A stretch of 64,000 nucleotides of DNA from Streptomyces ferrugineus (lineage in GTDB: Bacteria; Actinomycetota; Actinomycetes; Streptomycetales; Streptomycetaceae): positions 7,787,001 to 7,851,000 of the forward strand of contig NZ_CP063373.1 of assembly GCF_015160855.1 (NCBI RefSeq). The letters are read 5' to 3'. The notes under the pieces are model-generated. The model was given only the letters and a program-made list of their open reading frames with translations, did not search any database and was not told the origin of the DNA. Made by a program: the position numbers and the translations under genes. Numbering within the stretch: the first letter of the stretch is position 1; every line of letters starts with the position of its first letter. Of the stretch, positions 57,040 through 64,000 are shown piece after piece.

Positions 57040-58374
57040 TCAGATGCGGGTGAAGGCCTGCTCGATGATGTCGAGGCCCTCGTTCAGCAGGTCCTCGCCG
57101 ATGACCAGCGGGGGCAGGAAGCGCAGCACGTTGCCGTAAGTGCCACAGGTCAGGACCAGCAGGCCCTCGGCGTGGCAGGCCTTGGCGAGCGCGGCGGTCG
57201 CCTCCGGGTTCGGCTCCTTGGTGGTGCGGTCCTTGACCAGCTCGATGGCGATCATGGCGCCACGGCCGCGGAGGTCGCCGATGATGTCGAACTTCTCGGC
57301 CATGGCGGCGAGGCGGGCCTTCATGACCGCCTCGATGTTCTTCGCCCTGGCGTTGAGGTCGAGCTCCTTCATGGTCTCGATCGCCCCCAGCGCACCGGCG
57401 CAGGCGACCGGGTTGCCGCCGTAGGTGCCGCCCAGGCCGCCCGCGTGCGCGGCGTCCATGATCTCGGCGCGACCGGTCACGGCGGCGAGCGGAAGACCAC
57501 CGGCGATGCCCTTGGCCGTGGTGATCAGATCAGGAACGACGCCCTCGTCCTCACACGCGAACCACTGCCCCGTACGGCAGAAGCCGGACTGGATCTCATC
57601 CGCGACGAAGACGATCCCGTTGTCGGCGGCGAACTTGCTGATCGCCGGGAGGAAGCCCTTGGCCGGCTCGATGAACCCGCCCTCGCCGAGGACCGGCTCG
57701 ATGACGATCGCGGCGACGTTCTCCGCGCCGACCTGCTTGCTGATCTGGTCGATGGCCTGCGCGGCGGCCTCCGGGCCCGCGTTCTCGGCACCGGTCGGCC
57801 AGCGGTAGCCGTACGCCACCGGCACCCGGTACACCTCGGGCGCGAACGGCCCGAAGCCGTGCTTGTACGGCATGTTCTTGGCGGTCAGCGCCATGGTCAG
57901 GTTGGTACGCCCGTGGTAGCCGTGGTCGAAGACGACGACGGCCTGGCGCTTGGTGTACGACCGCGCGATCTTGACGGCGTTCTCGACGGCCTCGGCGCCG
58001 GAGTTGAACAGCGCCGACTTCTTGGCGTGGTCACCGGGCGTCAGCTCGGCCAGCGCCTCGGCGACGGCGACGTAGCCCTCGTAGGGCGTGACCATGAAAC
58101 AGGTGTGGGTGAAGTCGGCGAGCTGCGCGGTCGCGTTGCGTACGACGGCCTCGGCGGAGGCGCCGACGGACGTCACTGCGATGCCGGAACCGAAGTCGAT
58201 GAGCCGGTTGCCGTCGACGTCCTCGATGATGCCGCCGCCCGCGCGCGCGGTGAACACGGGCAGCACGGAGCCCACGCCCTGCGCGACCGCGGCGGTACGG
58301 CGGGCCTGCAGCTCCTGCGACTTCGGACCGGGGATGGCGGTGACGACGCGGCGCTCCTGAGGAAGGTCGCTCAT
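57040..58374 (-). CDS. gabT: 4-aminobutyrate aminotransferase
   Basis: PLP enzyme moving the amino group of GABA to 2-oxoglutarate, giving succinic semialdehyde. 444 residues, class-III aminotransferase. The PLP Lys lies in 'PDLITTAKGIAGGLPLAAV', the cofactor Asp in 'IVFVADEIQSGFCRTGQWFA' and the phosphate-binding start in 'SALFNSGAEAVENAVKIA'. It is divergent from an ATPase gene followed by a PucR-type regulator, a known regulator family for gab genes in Gram-positive bacteria. ATG 58374 has GAGG upstream. Confidence 0.94.
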   Translation of the reverse strand: MSDLPQERRVVTAIPGPKSQELQARRTAAVAQGVGSVLPVFTARAGGGIIEDVDGNRLIDFGSGIAVTSVGASAEAVVRNATAQLADFTHTCFMVTPYEGYVAVAEALAELTPGDHAKKSALFNSGAEAVENAVKIARSYTKRQAVVVFDHGYHGRTNLTMALTAKNMPYKHGFGPFAPEVYRVPVAYGYRWPTGAENAGPEAAAQAIDQISKQVGAENVAAIVIEPVLGEGGFIEPAKGFLPAISKFAADNGIVFVADEIQSGFCRTGQWFACEDEGVVPDLITTAKGIAGGLPLAAVTGRAEIMDAAHAGGLGGTYGGNPVACAGALGAIETMKELDLNARAKNIEAVMKARLAAMAEKFDIIGDLRGRGAMIAIELVKDRTTKEPNPEATAALAKACHAEGLLVLTCGTYGNVLRFLPPLVIGEDLLNEGLDIIEQAFTRI

Positions 58375-58614
58375 GAGGGGCTCCTGGGGGTTTTGCGGAC
58401 GCTTGTCTTGTTCTTTTCTCGCAGGCTAGGGGCGGGAGCGGGGGGTGGGCATGCTCCATGTGGGCGTTGTCGGGAGGGCATGTTGTCCGTGGTGGACATG
58501 GCGTTCGCGAAGACACCCGGCCGTGTAAGCGGTGAACTCCCCAGGGGAGGGCGTTAGATTGACTCGCTGATGGTGGATGCCACGGATGGAACGGCTGGTC
58601 AGGGGGCAAGGGCG

Positions 58615-60711
58615 ATGGACAGCGACGGGACGCAGGACGCGCGGGGCACGCATGCGACGCCTGTGCCGCGATCACGCTCCGCCGTGCCACCGATGCCGTC
58701 GGCGCCGCCGGTTTCGGGTGGTTCGGCGTTTTTGGCTTGGCTACGGACGCCCCGACCGGAGGCGGCACCCGGTGTATGGCGGTTCGGGCATGTCCCTCGG
58801 CCGGATCAGGAGCCGGAAGAGATTCCGACCCGGCAGTTGCTGAGCGGGGCTCTGGTCGCGTTTCTCGTGGGGTGGCTGATCTGGTCTCTGTTGTCGAACG
58901 GCTACCTCGGAGGCTGGTGGTTCATTCCGTTCGACCTGATCGTCCCCGACTCCTGGCGCGGTAGCGACAGCAGGGTCGGCAACCTGTTGCTCTACGACGG
59001 CTACGACCTGCTCGTCGTCCTGATCATCATGATGGCCGCGGGCAAACTCGGCCGCTGGGGAGAGGTCTGGCGGCGGTTCGTCGCGCCTCGTCTGAAGCGG
59101 CCCGAGCGCCAGCAGGAGCCCGCGATTCCTCCGGAGGACCCCTCGTCCTGGCCGGCGATGCGGGCCGCCGGGGCCGTCGATGCTGCTGAGCGGCTTGCCG
59201 GTGATGCGCGGTCGGGGGTGATGCGGGACGTCGACTACGCCCGGATCGCCCGTGCCTGGCAGGGCGTGCGCAGTGGGCGGCACGACCTGGCGACCTTCAG
59301 GGGTGCCGTGCTCAAGGACGGCGCCGCCGCCTGTCTGCACCCCTCCGGCGAGCGCGACCTGCCCTCCCGCGTCGCCCGGCACGACCTCGTCAGCGGCCAG
59401 GTGCGGCTCGGCACGACCGCCGACGACCCGCGCAATCCGTACGCCTATCGCGGCACCGGCCTGGGCCTGGGCCCCGATCTGCTCGGCACCTCCCTGCTCG
59501 CGGTCGGCCCGGCCGGGTCCGGCAAGACCGGTACCGTGGTGCGGCCGCTCGCCGAGTCGCTGTGTCTGCACGCGCTGGCCGGGCGGGCCTCGGTGGTCGT
59601 GGTCGGCGCGGCGGGCGCGGGGCTGGGACCGGCCGACGGGTATGACGTCGTCGTACAGATCGGGAACCCGGACTCGGTCTACGACCTGGACCTGTACGGC
59701 GGCACCAGCGATCCCGACGAGGCGGCGGCTGTGCTCGCCGAGGCACTCGTCGGGGATCTCGCCGATCCGCATCCGGGCAGCGACAGCCGCCGCTCCACGA
59801 CCGTGCTGGCCCAGCTCCTCGGGCCGTTCCGGGCCGTGCACGACCGCTTCCCGTCCGTGCCCGAGCTACGTCAGCTCCTGGACGGCTCGACCGACGCGCT
59901 CGGTGCGCTGCGCACGGCGCTGCAGGGCTCCGGACAGGAGTCGCTCATTCGCGAACTGGACGCCCGGGAGCGGCAGTTGGGGCACCCGGGCGATGTGGCG
60001 GCCGCGCTCGCGGACCGGGTGGCGCTGCTCGACCGGCCGGCGTTCGCCGGGTTCTTCGACACGTCCGGGCAGTCGCGGCCGTTCACGCTGAAGTCCCTCG
60101 ACCACCCTGTCCGGGTCCGTATCGACCTGCCTGCGCGCGGGCACGCCGAGGCCTCCCGGATGCTGGCGCGGCTGGTGCTGGCCCAGTTCACGGCGAGTGT
60201 GGCGGTACGGGAGGACCGGTCGCTGTTCGCGTGCCTGGTGCTGGACGACGCCACCGGGGCCGTGACGCCCGAAGCCGTGCGGGGCATCCAGCGGCTGCGG
60301 TCGGGCAACGCCGGCGCCGTGCTGACGCTGCGCACCCTGGACGACGTACCGAGGCCGCTGCGCGGGCCGCTGCTCGGGGCCGCCGGGTGCCGGATGGCGC
60401 TGGCCGGGGTGACGCCCTGGGACGGTCAGGACTTCGCCGAGGTCTGGGGCAAGGAGTGGACCGAGGCGCGGGACGTCACCGACCGGCAGATCATCGCGGA
60501 GACACCGGCCGGCAAGGCGGTGCACGCGCTGCGGCGGGTGATCACCGGAAAGGCGCCGACCGCGCGTGCGGTGACGGTCCGCCAGGTCGAGCGGGAGCGC
60601 TGGTCGGCGTCCGAGCTGGCGCACGGGGTGCCGCCGGGGCACGCCGTGCTGTCGCTCACCAATGTCCAGGGCGAGCACGCGCCGCCGCTGCTGGTGGATC
60701 TGCGCGGATGA
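58615..60711 (+). CDS. Membrane-anchored P-loop ATPase of unknown role (VirD4/FtsK-like fold)
   Basis: 698 residues from the ATG at 58615 (AGGGGG 8 bases upstream; an ATG at 58570 is in frame). The N-terminus is Pro-rich, followed by two membrane segments ('LLSGALVAFLVGWLIWSLL' and 'GYDLLVVLIIMMAAG'), then a cytoplasmic ATPase with Walker A 'GPAGSGKTGTVV' and Walker B-like 'LFACLVLDDATGAV'. The 'RSGNAGAVLTLRTLDDVPRPL' segment resembles the sensor region of VirD4/TraG-type coupling proteins. No secretion or conjugation genes are adjacent. It lies between gabT and the pucR-type gene and shares their direction only with the latter. Confidence 0.8.
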   Translation: MDSDGTQDARGTHATPVPRSRSAVPPMPSAPPVSGGSAFLAWLRTPRPEAAPGVWRFGHVPRPDQEPEEIPTRQLLSGALVAFLVGWLIWSLLSNGYLGGWWFIPFDLIVPDSWRGSDSRVGNLLLYDGYDLLVVLIIMMAAGKLGRWGEVWRRFVAPRLKRPERQQEPAIPPEDPSSWPAMRAAGAVDAAERLAGDARSGVMRDVDYARIARAWQGVRSGRHDLATFRGAVLKDGAAACLHPSGERDLPSRVARHDLVSGQVRLGTTADDPRNPYAYRGTGLGLGPDLLGTSLLAVGPAGSGKTGTVVRPLAESLCLHALAGRASVVVVGAAGAGLGPADGYDVVVQIGNPDSVYDLDLYGGTSDPDEAAAVLAEALVGDLADPHPGSDSRRSTTVLAQLLGPFRAVHDRFPSVPELRQLLDGSTDALGALRTALQGSGQESLIRELDARERQLGHPGDVAAALADRVALLDRPAFAGFFDTSGQSRPFTLKSLDHPVRVRIDLPARGHAEASRMLARLVLAQFTASVAVREDRSLFACLVLDDATGAVTPEAVRGIQRLRSGNAGAVLTLRTLDDVPRPLRGPLLGAAGCRMALAGVTPWDGQDFAEVWGKEWTEARDVTDRQIIAETPAGKAVHALRRVITGKAPTARAVTVRQVERERWSASELAHGVPPGHAVLSLTNVQGEHAPPLLVDLRG

Positions 60712-60807
60712 AGTGACGAGGTGACCGTACGGTGAGGCAGAATCGTCACAGGCCGTTCATACACGGCGGCCAAAAGATCACGACGATCACATCCCTCTGA
60801 AGGTCTC

Positions 60808-62487
60808 ATGCCCCCGACCCTCGCCTCGCTGGTCCACCACTCCGCGCTCAAGCTGACCGTGCGGGCGGGCGAGGACCGTCTGGACGTCCCCGTCCGCTGG
60901 GCGCACGCGAGCGAGCTGGCCGACCCCGTCCCTTATATGGAGGGCGGCGAGCTGCTGCTGATCACCGCGCTGAAGCTGGACGCGGAGAACCCCGAGGCGA
61001 TGCGGCGCTATGTGCGGCGCCTGGTGGGCGCGGGCGTGGTGGGGCTCGGCTTCGCGGTGGGCGTCCACTACGAGGACGTCCCCAAGGCCCTGGTCGACGC
61101 GGCGGCGCAGGAGGACCTGCCGCTGCTGGAGGTGCCGCGCCGCACCCCCTTCCTCGCCATCAGCAAGGCGGTGTCGGCGGCCATCGCGGCGGAGCAGTAC
61201 CGGGCGGTGACGGCGGGCTTCGCGGCCCAACGGGAGCTGACCAAGCAGGCGTTGACCGACGGCCCGGAGGGGCTGCTGACCGCGCTGGCCTCGCAGGTGG
61301 ACGGCTGGGCGGCGCTGTACGACGCCTCCGGTGCCGTCGTCGCGACGGCACCGGAGTGGGCGGGCCGGCGGGCGGCGCGGCTCACGGCGGACGTGGAGCG
61401 GCTGCGGGAGCGGCCCGCGCCGGCGTCGTCCGTGGTGGGCGGCCCGGAGAACGAGGACCGGGTCGAGCTGCACACCCTGGGCACGGGCCGTCGGCCACGG
61501 GCGGCGCTGGCCGTCGGTACGGCGGCCGCGCTGGGCACGGCGGAGCGCTACGCCGTGCACTCGGCGATCGCCCTGCTGACCCTGACGACCGAGCGTTCAC
61601 GCTCCCTCCAGGCGGCCGAGCAGCGGGTCGGCGCGGCCGTGCTGCGCATGCTGCTCGCCGGCGAGCCCGACCATGCGCGGGCGGTGGCGGGGAATCTGTA
61701 CGGCGACCTGTTGGACACCCCCTTCCGGGTGATCGTCGCGGACGCGGGGTCGGTGTCGGCGGCCCGGGTGGTGGACTCCGGGTCCCGGGTGACGCTCACC
61801 GAGCCGACCGCCCAGCCGCTGGTCGCCGTGTCCGACACCAACGGCGATCCCCTGGGCGCCCTCACCGAGATCGTCGAGTCCGCGGCGGCCCGGGCCGGCG
61901 AGGCGGTGCTGGTGGTGCCGGAGGGTGAGGGAGAGACGGCGCGGCTGGTGGTGCTCGCGGCGGACGAGGGCGCGGCGGTGTCGGAGTGCGCGCGGTACGC
62001 GGCGGCGTTGGAGGCGGCGCGGTCGGGGGCCGTACCGGAACAGGCCGCGGGCACCGCCGAGGACGAACTGGTCGTCGGGCTCTCGGCACCGGCCGGGCCC
62101 ATCGCCGCGGCGGCGGCGTACAAGCAGGCCGAGCAGGCGCTGTCGGTGGCGCGGCGGCGGGGGCGCGTCTTCGTGGAGCACGAGCAGCTGGCGGCGGGGT
62201 CCGTGCTGCCGCTGCTCGCGGACGACGCGGTGAAGGCGTTCGCGGACGGGCTGCTGCGGGCGCTGCACGAGCACGACGCGACCGGGCGGGGGGATCTGGT
62301 GGCCTCGCTGCGGGCGTGGCTGTCGCGGCACGGGCAGTGGGACGCGGCGGCCGCCGATCTGGGTGTGCATCGGCATACCCTGCGGTACCGGATGCGGCGG
62401 GTGGAGGAGATTCTGGGGCGGTCGCTGGACGACGCGGATGTGCGGATGGAGCTGTGGCTGGCGTTGAAGGCGACGTCGTCGGAGTAG
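60808..62487 (+). CDS. PucR-family transcriptional regulator
   Basis: 559 residues with the N-terminal PucR domain ('LASLVHHSALKLTVRAGEDRL' through 'EDLPLLEVPRRTPFLAISKAV'), a central GGDEF-like/CdaR region and the C-terminal helix-turn-helix of the PucR/HTH_30 type ('LGVHRHTLRYRMRRVEEILG'). It is a probable activator of GABA use given gabT close by, by analogy with PucR-type GabR proteins in actinobacteria. It lies 96 bases after the ATPase gene. No signal or membrane segment. Confidence 0.92.
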   Translation: MPPTLASLVHHSALKLTVRAGEDRLDVPVRWAHASELADPVPYMEGGELLLITALKLDAENPEAMRRYVRRLVGAGVVGLGFAVGVHYEDVPKALVDAAAQEDLPLLEVPRRTPFLAISKAVSAAIAAEQYRAVTAGFAAQRELTKQALTDGPEGLLTALASQVDGWAALYDASGAVVATAPEWAGRRAARLTADVERLRERPAPASSVVGGPENEDRVELHTLGTGRRPRAALAVGTAAALGTAERYAVHSAIALLTLTTERSRSLQAAEQRVGAAVLRMLLAGEPDHARAVAGNLYGDLLDTPFRVIVADAGSVSAARVVDSGSRVTLTEPTAQPLVAVSDTNGDPLGALTEIVESAAARAGEAVLVVPEGEGETARLVVLAADEGAAVSECARYAAALEAARSGAVPEQAAGTAEDELVVGLSAPAGPIAAAAAYKQAEQALSVARRRGRVFVEHEQLAAGSVLPLLADDAVKAFADGLLRALHEHDATGRGDLVASLRAWLSRHGQWDAAAADLGVHRHTLRYRMRRVEEILGRSLDDADVRMELWLALKATSSE

Positions 62488-62532
62488 GCGTCGAGGCGCC
62501 TGCTCCGTCAACGCGAGCATGCCGGGCCGCCG

Positions 62533-64000
62533 TCAGCCGAAGTAGCCGTCGAACGTCCGCTGGAACTCCCAGCCCCCGTACCGGTCCCAGTTGATCGACC
62601 ACGTCATCAGCCCGCGCAGGCCCGGCCAGGTGCCGTGGGTCGCGTAGGAACCGCAGTCGGTCTTCTTCGTCAGGCAGTCGAGGGTCCTGGTGACCTCGGC
62701 CGGCGGGACGTGACCGTTGCCCGCGTTGGCCGAGGCCGGCATGCCGATCGCGATCTGGTCGGGGCGCAGGGGCGGGAAGACGTTGCTAGCGTCGCCCGCG
62801 ACCGGGAAGCCGGTGAGGAGCATGTCGGTCATGGCGATGTGGAAGTCGGCGCCGCCCATGGAGTGGTACTGGTTGTCGAGGCCCATGATCGGGCCCGAGT
62901 TGTAGTCCTGGACGTGCAGGAGCGTCAGGTCGTCGCGCAGGGCGTGGATGACCGGGAGGTACGCCCCCGCCCTCGGGTCCTGGCCGCCCCAGGGGCCGGT
63001 GCCGTAGTACTGGTAGCCGAGCTGGACGAAGAAGGTCTCGGGGGCCATCGTCAGCACGAAGGCGTCGCCGTAGCGGGCCTTGAGGGTCTTCAGCGCCGAG
63101 ATGAGGTTGACGATCACCGGGGTCCTGGGGTTCTTGAAGTCGGTGTCGTCGGCGTTCAGGGCGAGGGAGTGGCCCTCGAAGTCGATGTCCAGACCGTCGA
63201 GGCCGTACTCGTCGATGATCTTGGAGACCGAGGTGACGAAGGTGTCCCGCGCCGCCGTGGTCGTCAGCTGCACCTGGCCGTTCTGACCGCCGATGGAGAT
63301 CAGCACCTTCTTGCCGGCCGCCTGCTTGGCCTTGATCGCCGCCTTGAAGTCGGCGTCGGACTCGACGTTCGGGCACTCGGTGGCCGGGCAGCGCTCGAAG
63401 CGTATGTCGCCCGAGGTGACCGAGGTGGGTTCGCCGAAGGCCAGGTCGATGACGTCCCAGCTGTCGGGGACGTCGGCGAGTCGGGTGTAGCCGGAGCCGT
63501 TGGCGAAGCTCGCGTGGAGGTAGCCGACCAGGGCGTGCGCCGGGAGGTCGGTGCCGCCGCCGTCCGGTCCCTCGGTGGTCGTGGCCGTCACCGTGGCCGA
63601 CCTCGCCGACTCGCCCGCCTCGTTCTCCGCGGCGACCTGGAAGCGGTACGCCGTGGCGGGCGAGAGGCCGCCGATTGTCGCCGAAGTGCCGGTCACCGTC
63701 TGAGCCTTGGCGCCGTCGCGGTAGACCGCGTAGCCCGTCGCGCCGGGCACCGGCGACCAGGACAGGGCGACGGTGGATGCGGTGACCGCGCCCGTCTTCA
63801 GGCCGGTCGGCGCCGCGGGCGGTTGGGCGGTGTCGCCGCCCGGGCCGACGAGGGTGATGTCGTCGGCGTGGTAGGCGCCGGTGCCGTACCAGCCGTGGGT
63901 GTAGATGGTGACGCGGGTGGTGGCGGGGCCCGTGCGGAAGGCCGTCGTGAGCTGTTGCCAACCGGGGGCCGACTGGGTCCAGGTGGAGACGTCGGTGGTG
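62533..64000 (-). CDS. Secreted GH18 chitinase, partial (N-terminus beyond right edge)
   Basis: The frame is open from the stop at 62533 to the window edge, at least 489 codons. In protein order: the end of a carbohydrate-binding beta-sandwich ('WQQLTTAFRTGPATTRVTIY', 'GWYGTGAYHADDITLVG'), a fibronectin type III domain ('APTGLKTGAVTASTVALSW' to 'ARSATVTATTTEGP') and a GH18 barrel with the catalytic DxxDxDxE in 'YGLDGLDIDFEGHSLAL'. It ends 'WEFQRTFDGYFG'. Streptomyces chitinases of this layout are secreted; the signal peptide is outside the window. Convergent with the pucR-type gene. Confidence 0.93.
   Translation of the reverse strand, partial: TTDVSTWTQSAPGWQQLTTAFRTGPATTRVTIYTHGWYGTGAYHADDITLVGPGGDTAQPPAAPTGLKTGAVTASTVALSWSPVPGATGYAVYRDGAKAQTVTGTSATIGGLSPATAYRFQVAAENEAGESARSATVTATTTEGPDGGGTDLPAHALVGYLHASFANGSGYTRLADVPDSWDVIDLAFGEPTSVTSGDIRFERCPATECPNVESDADFKAAIKAKQAAGKKVLISIGGQNGQVQLTTTAARDTFVTSVSKIIDEYGLDGLDIDFEGHSLALNADDTDFKNPRTPVIVNLISALKTLKARYGDAFVLTMAPETFFVQLGYQYYGTGPWGGQDPRAGAYLPVIHALRDDLTLLHVQDYNSGPIMGLDNQYHSMGGADFHIAMTDMLLTGFPVAGDASNVFPPLRPDQIAIGMPASANAGNGHVPPAEVTRTLDCLTKKTDCGSYATHGTWPGLRGLMTWSINWDRYGGWEFQRTFDGYFG

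Noticed and set aside
58615..60711. Part of an integrated conjugative element
   Set aside because: No integrase, attachment repeats, replication or transfer genes lie nearby; neighbours are gabT and pucR.
62488..62532. Terminator between the pucR-type gene and GH18
   Set aside because: Only weak, short dyads are visible in the 45 bases; not enough to call.

Overview
The window is a high-GC actinobacterial chromosome segment that fits a Streptomyces. The signs are strong GC bias at third codon positions, many GTG starts behind purine-rich ribosome binding sites, an actinobacterial type VII secretion (T7SS/ESX) locus, a Gly/Arg-rich 1025-residue IF-2, PucR control next to a GABA aminotransferase, and Tat-dependent glycosidases and lipoproteins. 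No rRNA, tRNA, CRISPR array, insertion sequence or phage gene was recognised. Gene coordinates follow start codons chosen from ribosome binding sites and family lengths where these decided between options.

Region 1 (1-11529) is a T7SS locus. Leftward run eccB, esxA, esxB, mycP and two WXG/coiled-coil-type secretion-associated genes, the last cut by the window edge. Rightward run eccE, a conserved gene of unknown function and a 1030-residue EspI-like protein, a ParA/MinD-type ATPase flanked by Pro/Gln-rich low-complexity sequence. eccC and eccD are not in the window.

Region 2 (11612-35364) is core chromosome: ribF; a 1238-residue trypsin-fold/P-loop NTPase fusion whose protease triad looks degenerate; the rimP-nusA-ylxR-infB-ylxP-rbfA-truB translation and transcription operon; a Tat lipoprotein, a ferritin-like protein and an APH(6)-like pseudokinase; proS; two GNAT acetyltransferases; the ispG-rseP-dxr block (MEP isoprenoid pathway plus a site-2 protease); and a long acyl-CoA dehydrogenase. 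Several clear hairpin terminators separate the units.

Region 3 (about 35480-54298) is the accessory highlight, an apparently complete xyloglucan utilisation locus. Secreted GH74 and GH12 enzymes would cut the polymer. A lipoprotein-dependent ABC importer (binding protein plus two permeases, no ATPase) would take up xyloglucan oligosaccharides. Cytoplasmic GH95 (fucosidase type), GH42 (beta-galactosidase type), GH31 (alpha-xylosidase type) and GH3 (beta-glucosidase type) would strip them in order. A LacI-family repressor is encoded at one end. The palindrome TCGAAGCGCTTCGA occurs three times exactly and once as a close variant, placed before lacI-GH31, before the transporter-GH74-GH42-GH95-GH12 run and before GH3. 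This makes a self-contained regulon whose operator I do not recognise from the well-known Streptomyces sugar regulators. A sulfotransferase-family gene sits inside it, and a short GH12-like relic may lie upstream of lacI.

Region 4 (54401-64000) returns to core-like genes: an aldehyde dehydrogenase, a PAP2 membrane phosphatase, gabT, a membrane-anchored P-loop ATPase of unknown role, a PucR-family regulator, and the C-terminal part of a secreted GH18 chitinase (binding module, FnIII, GH18) running off the right edge.
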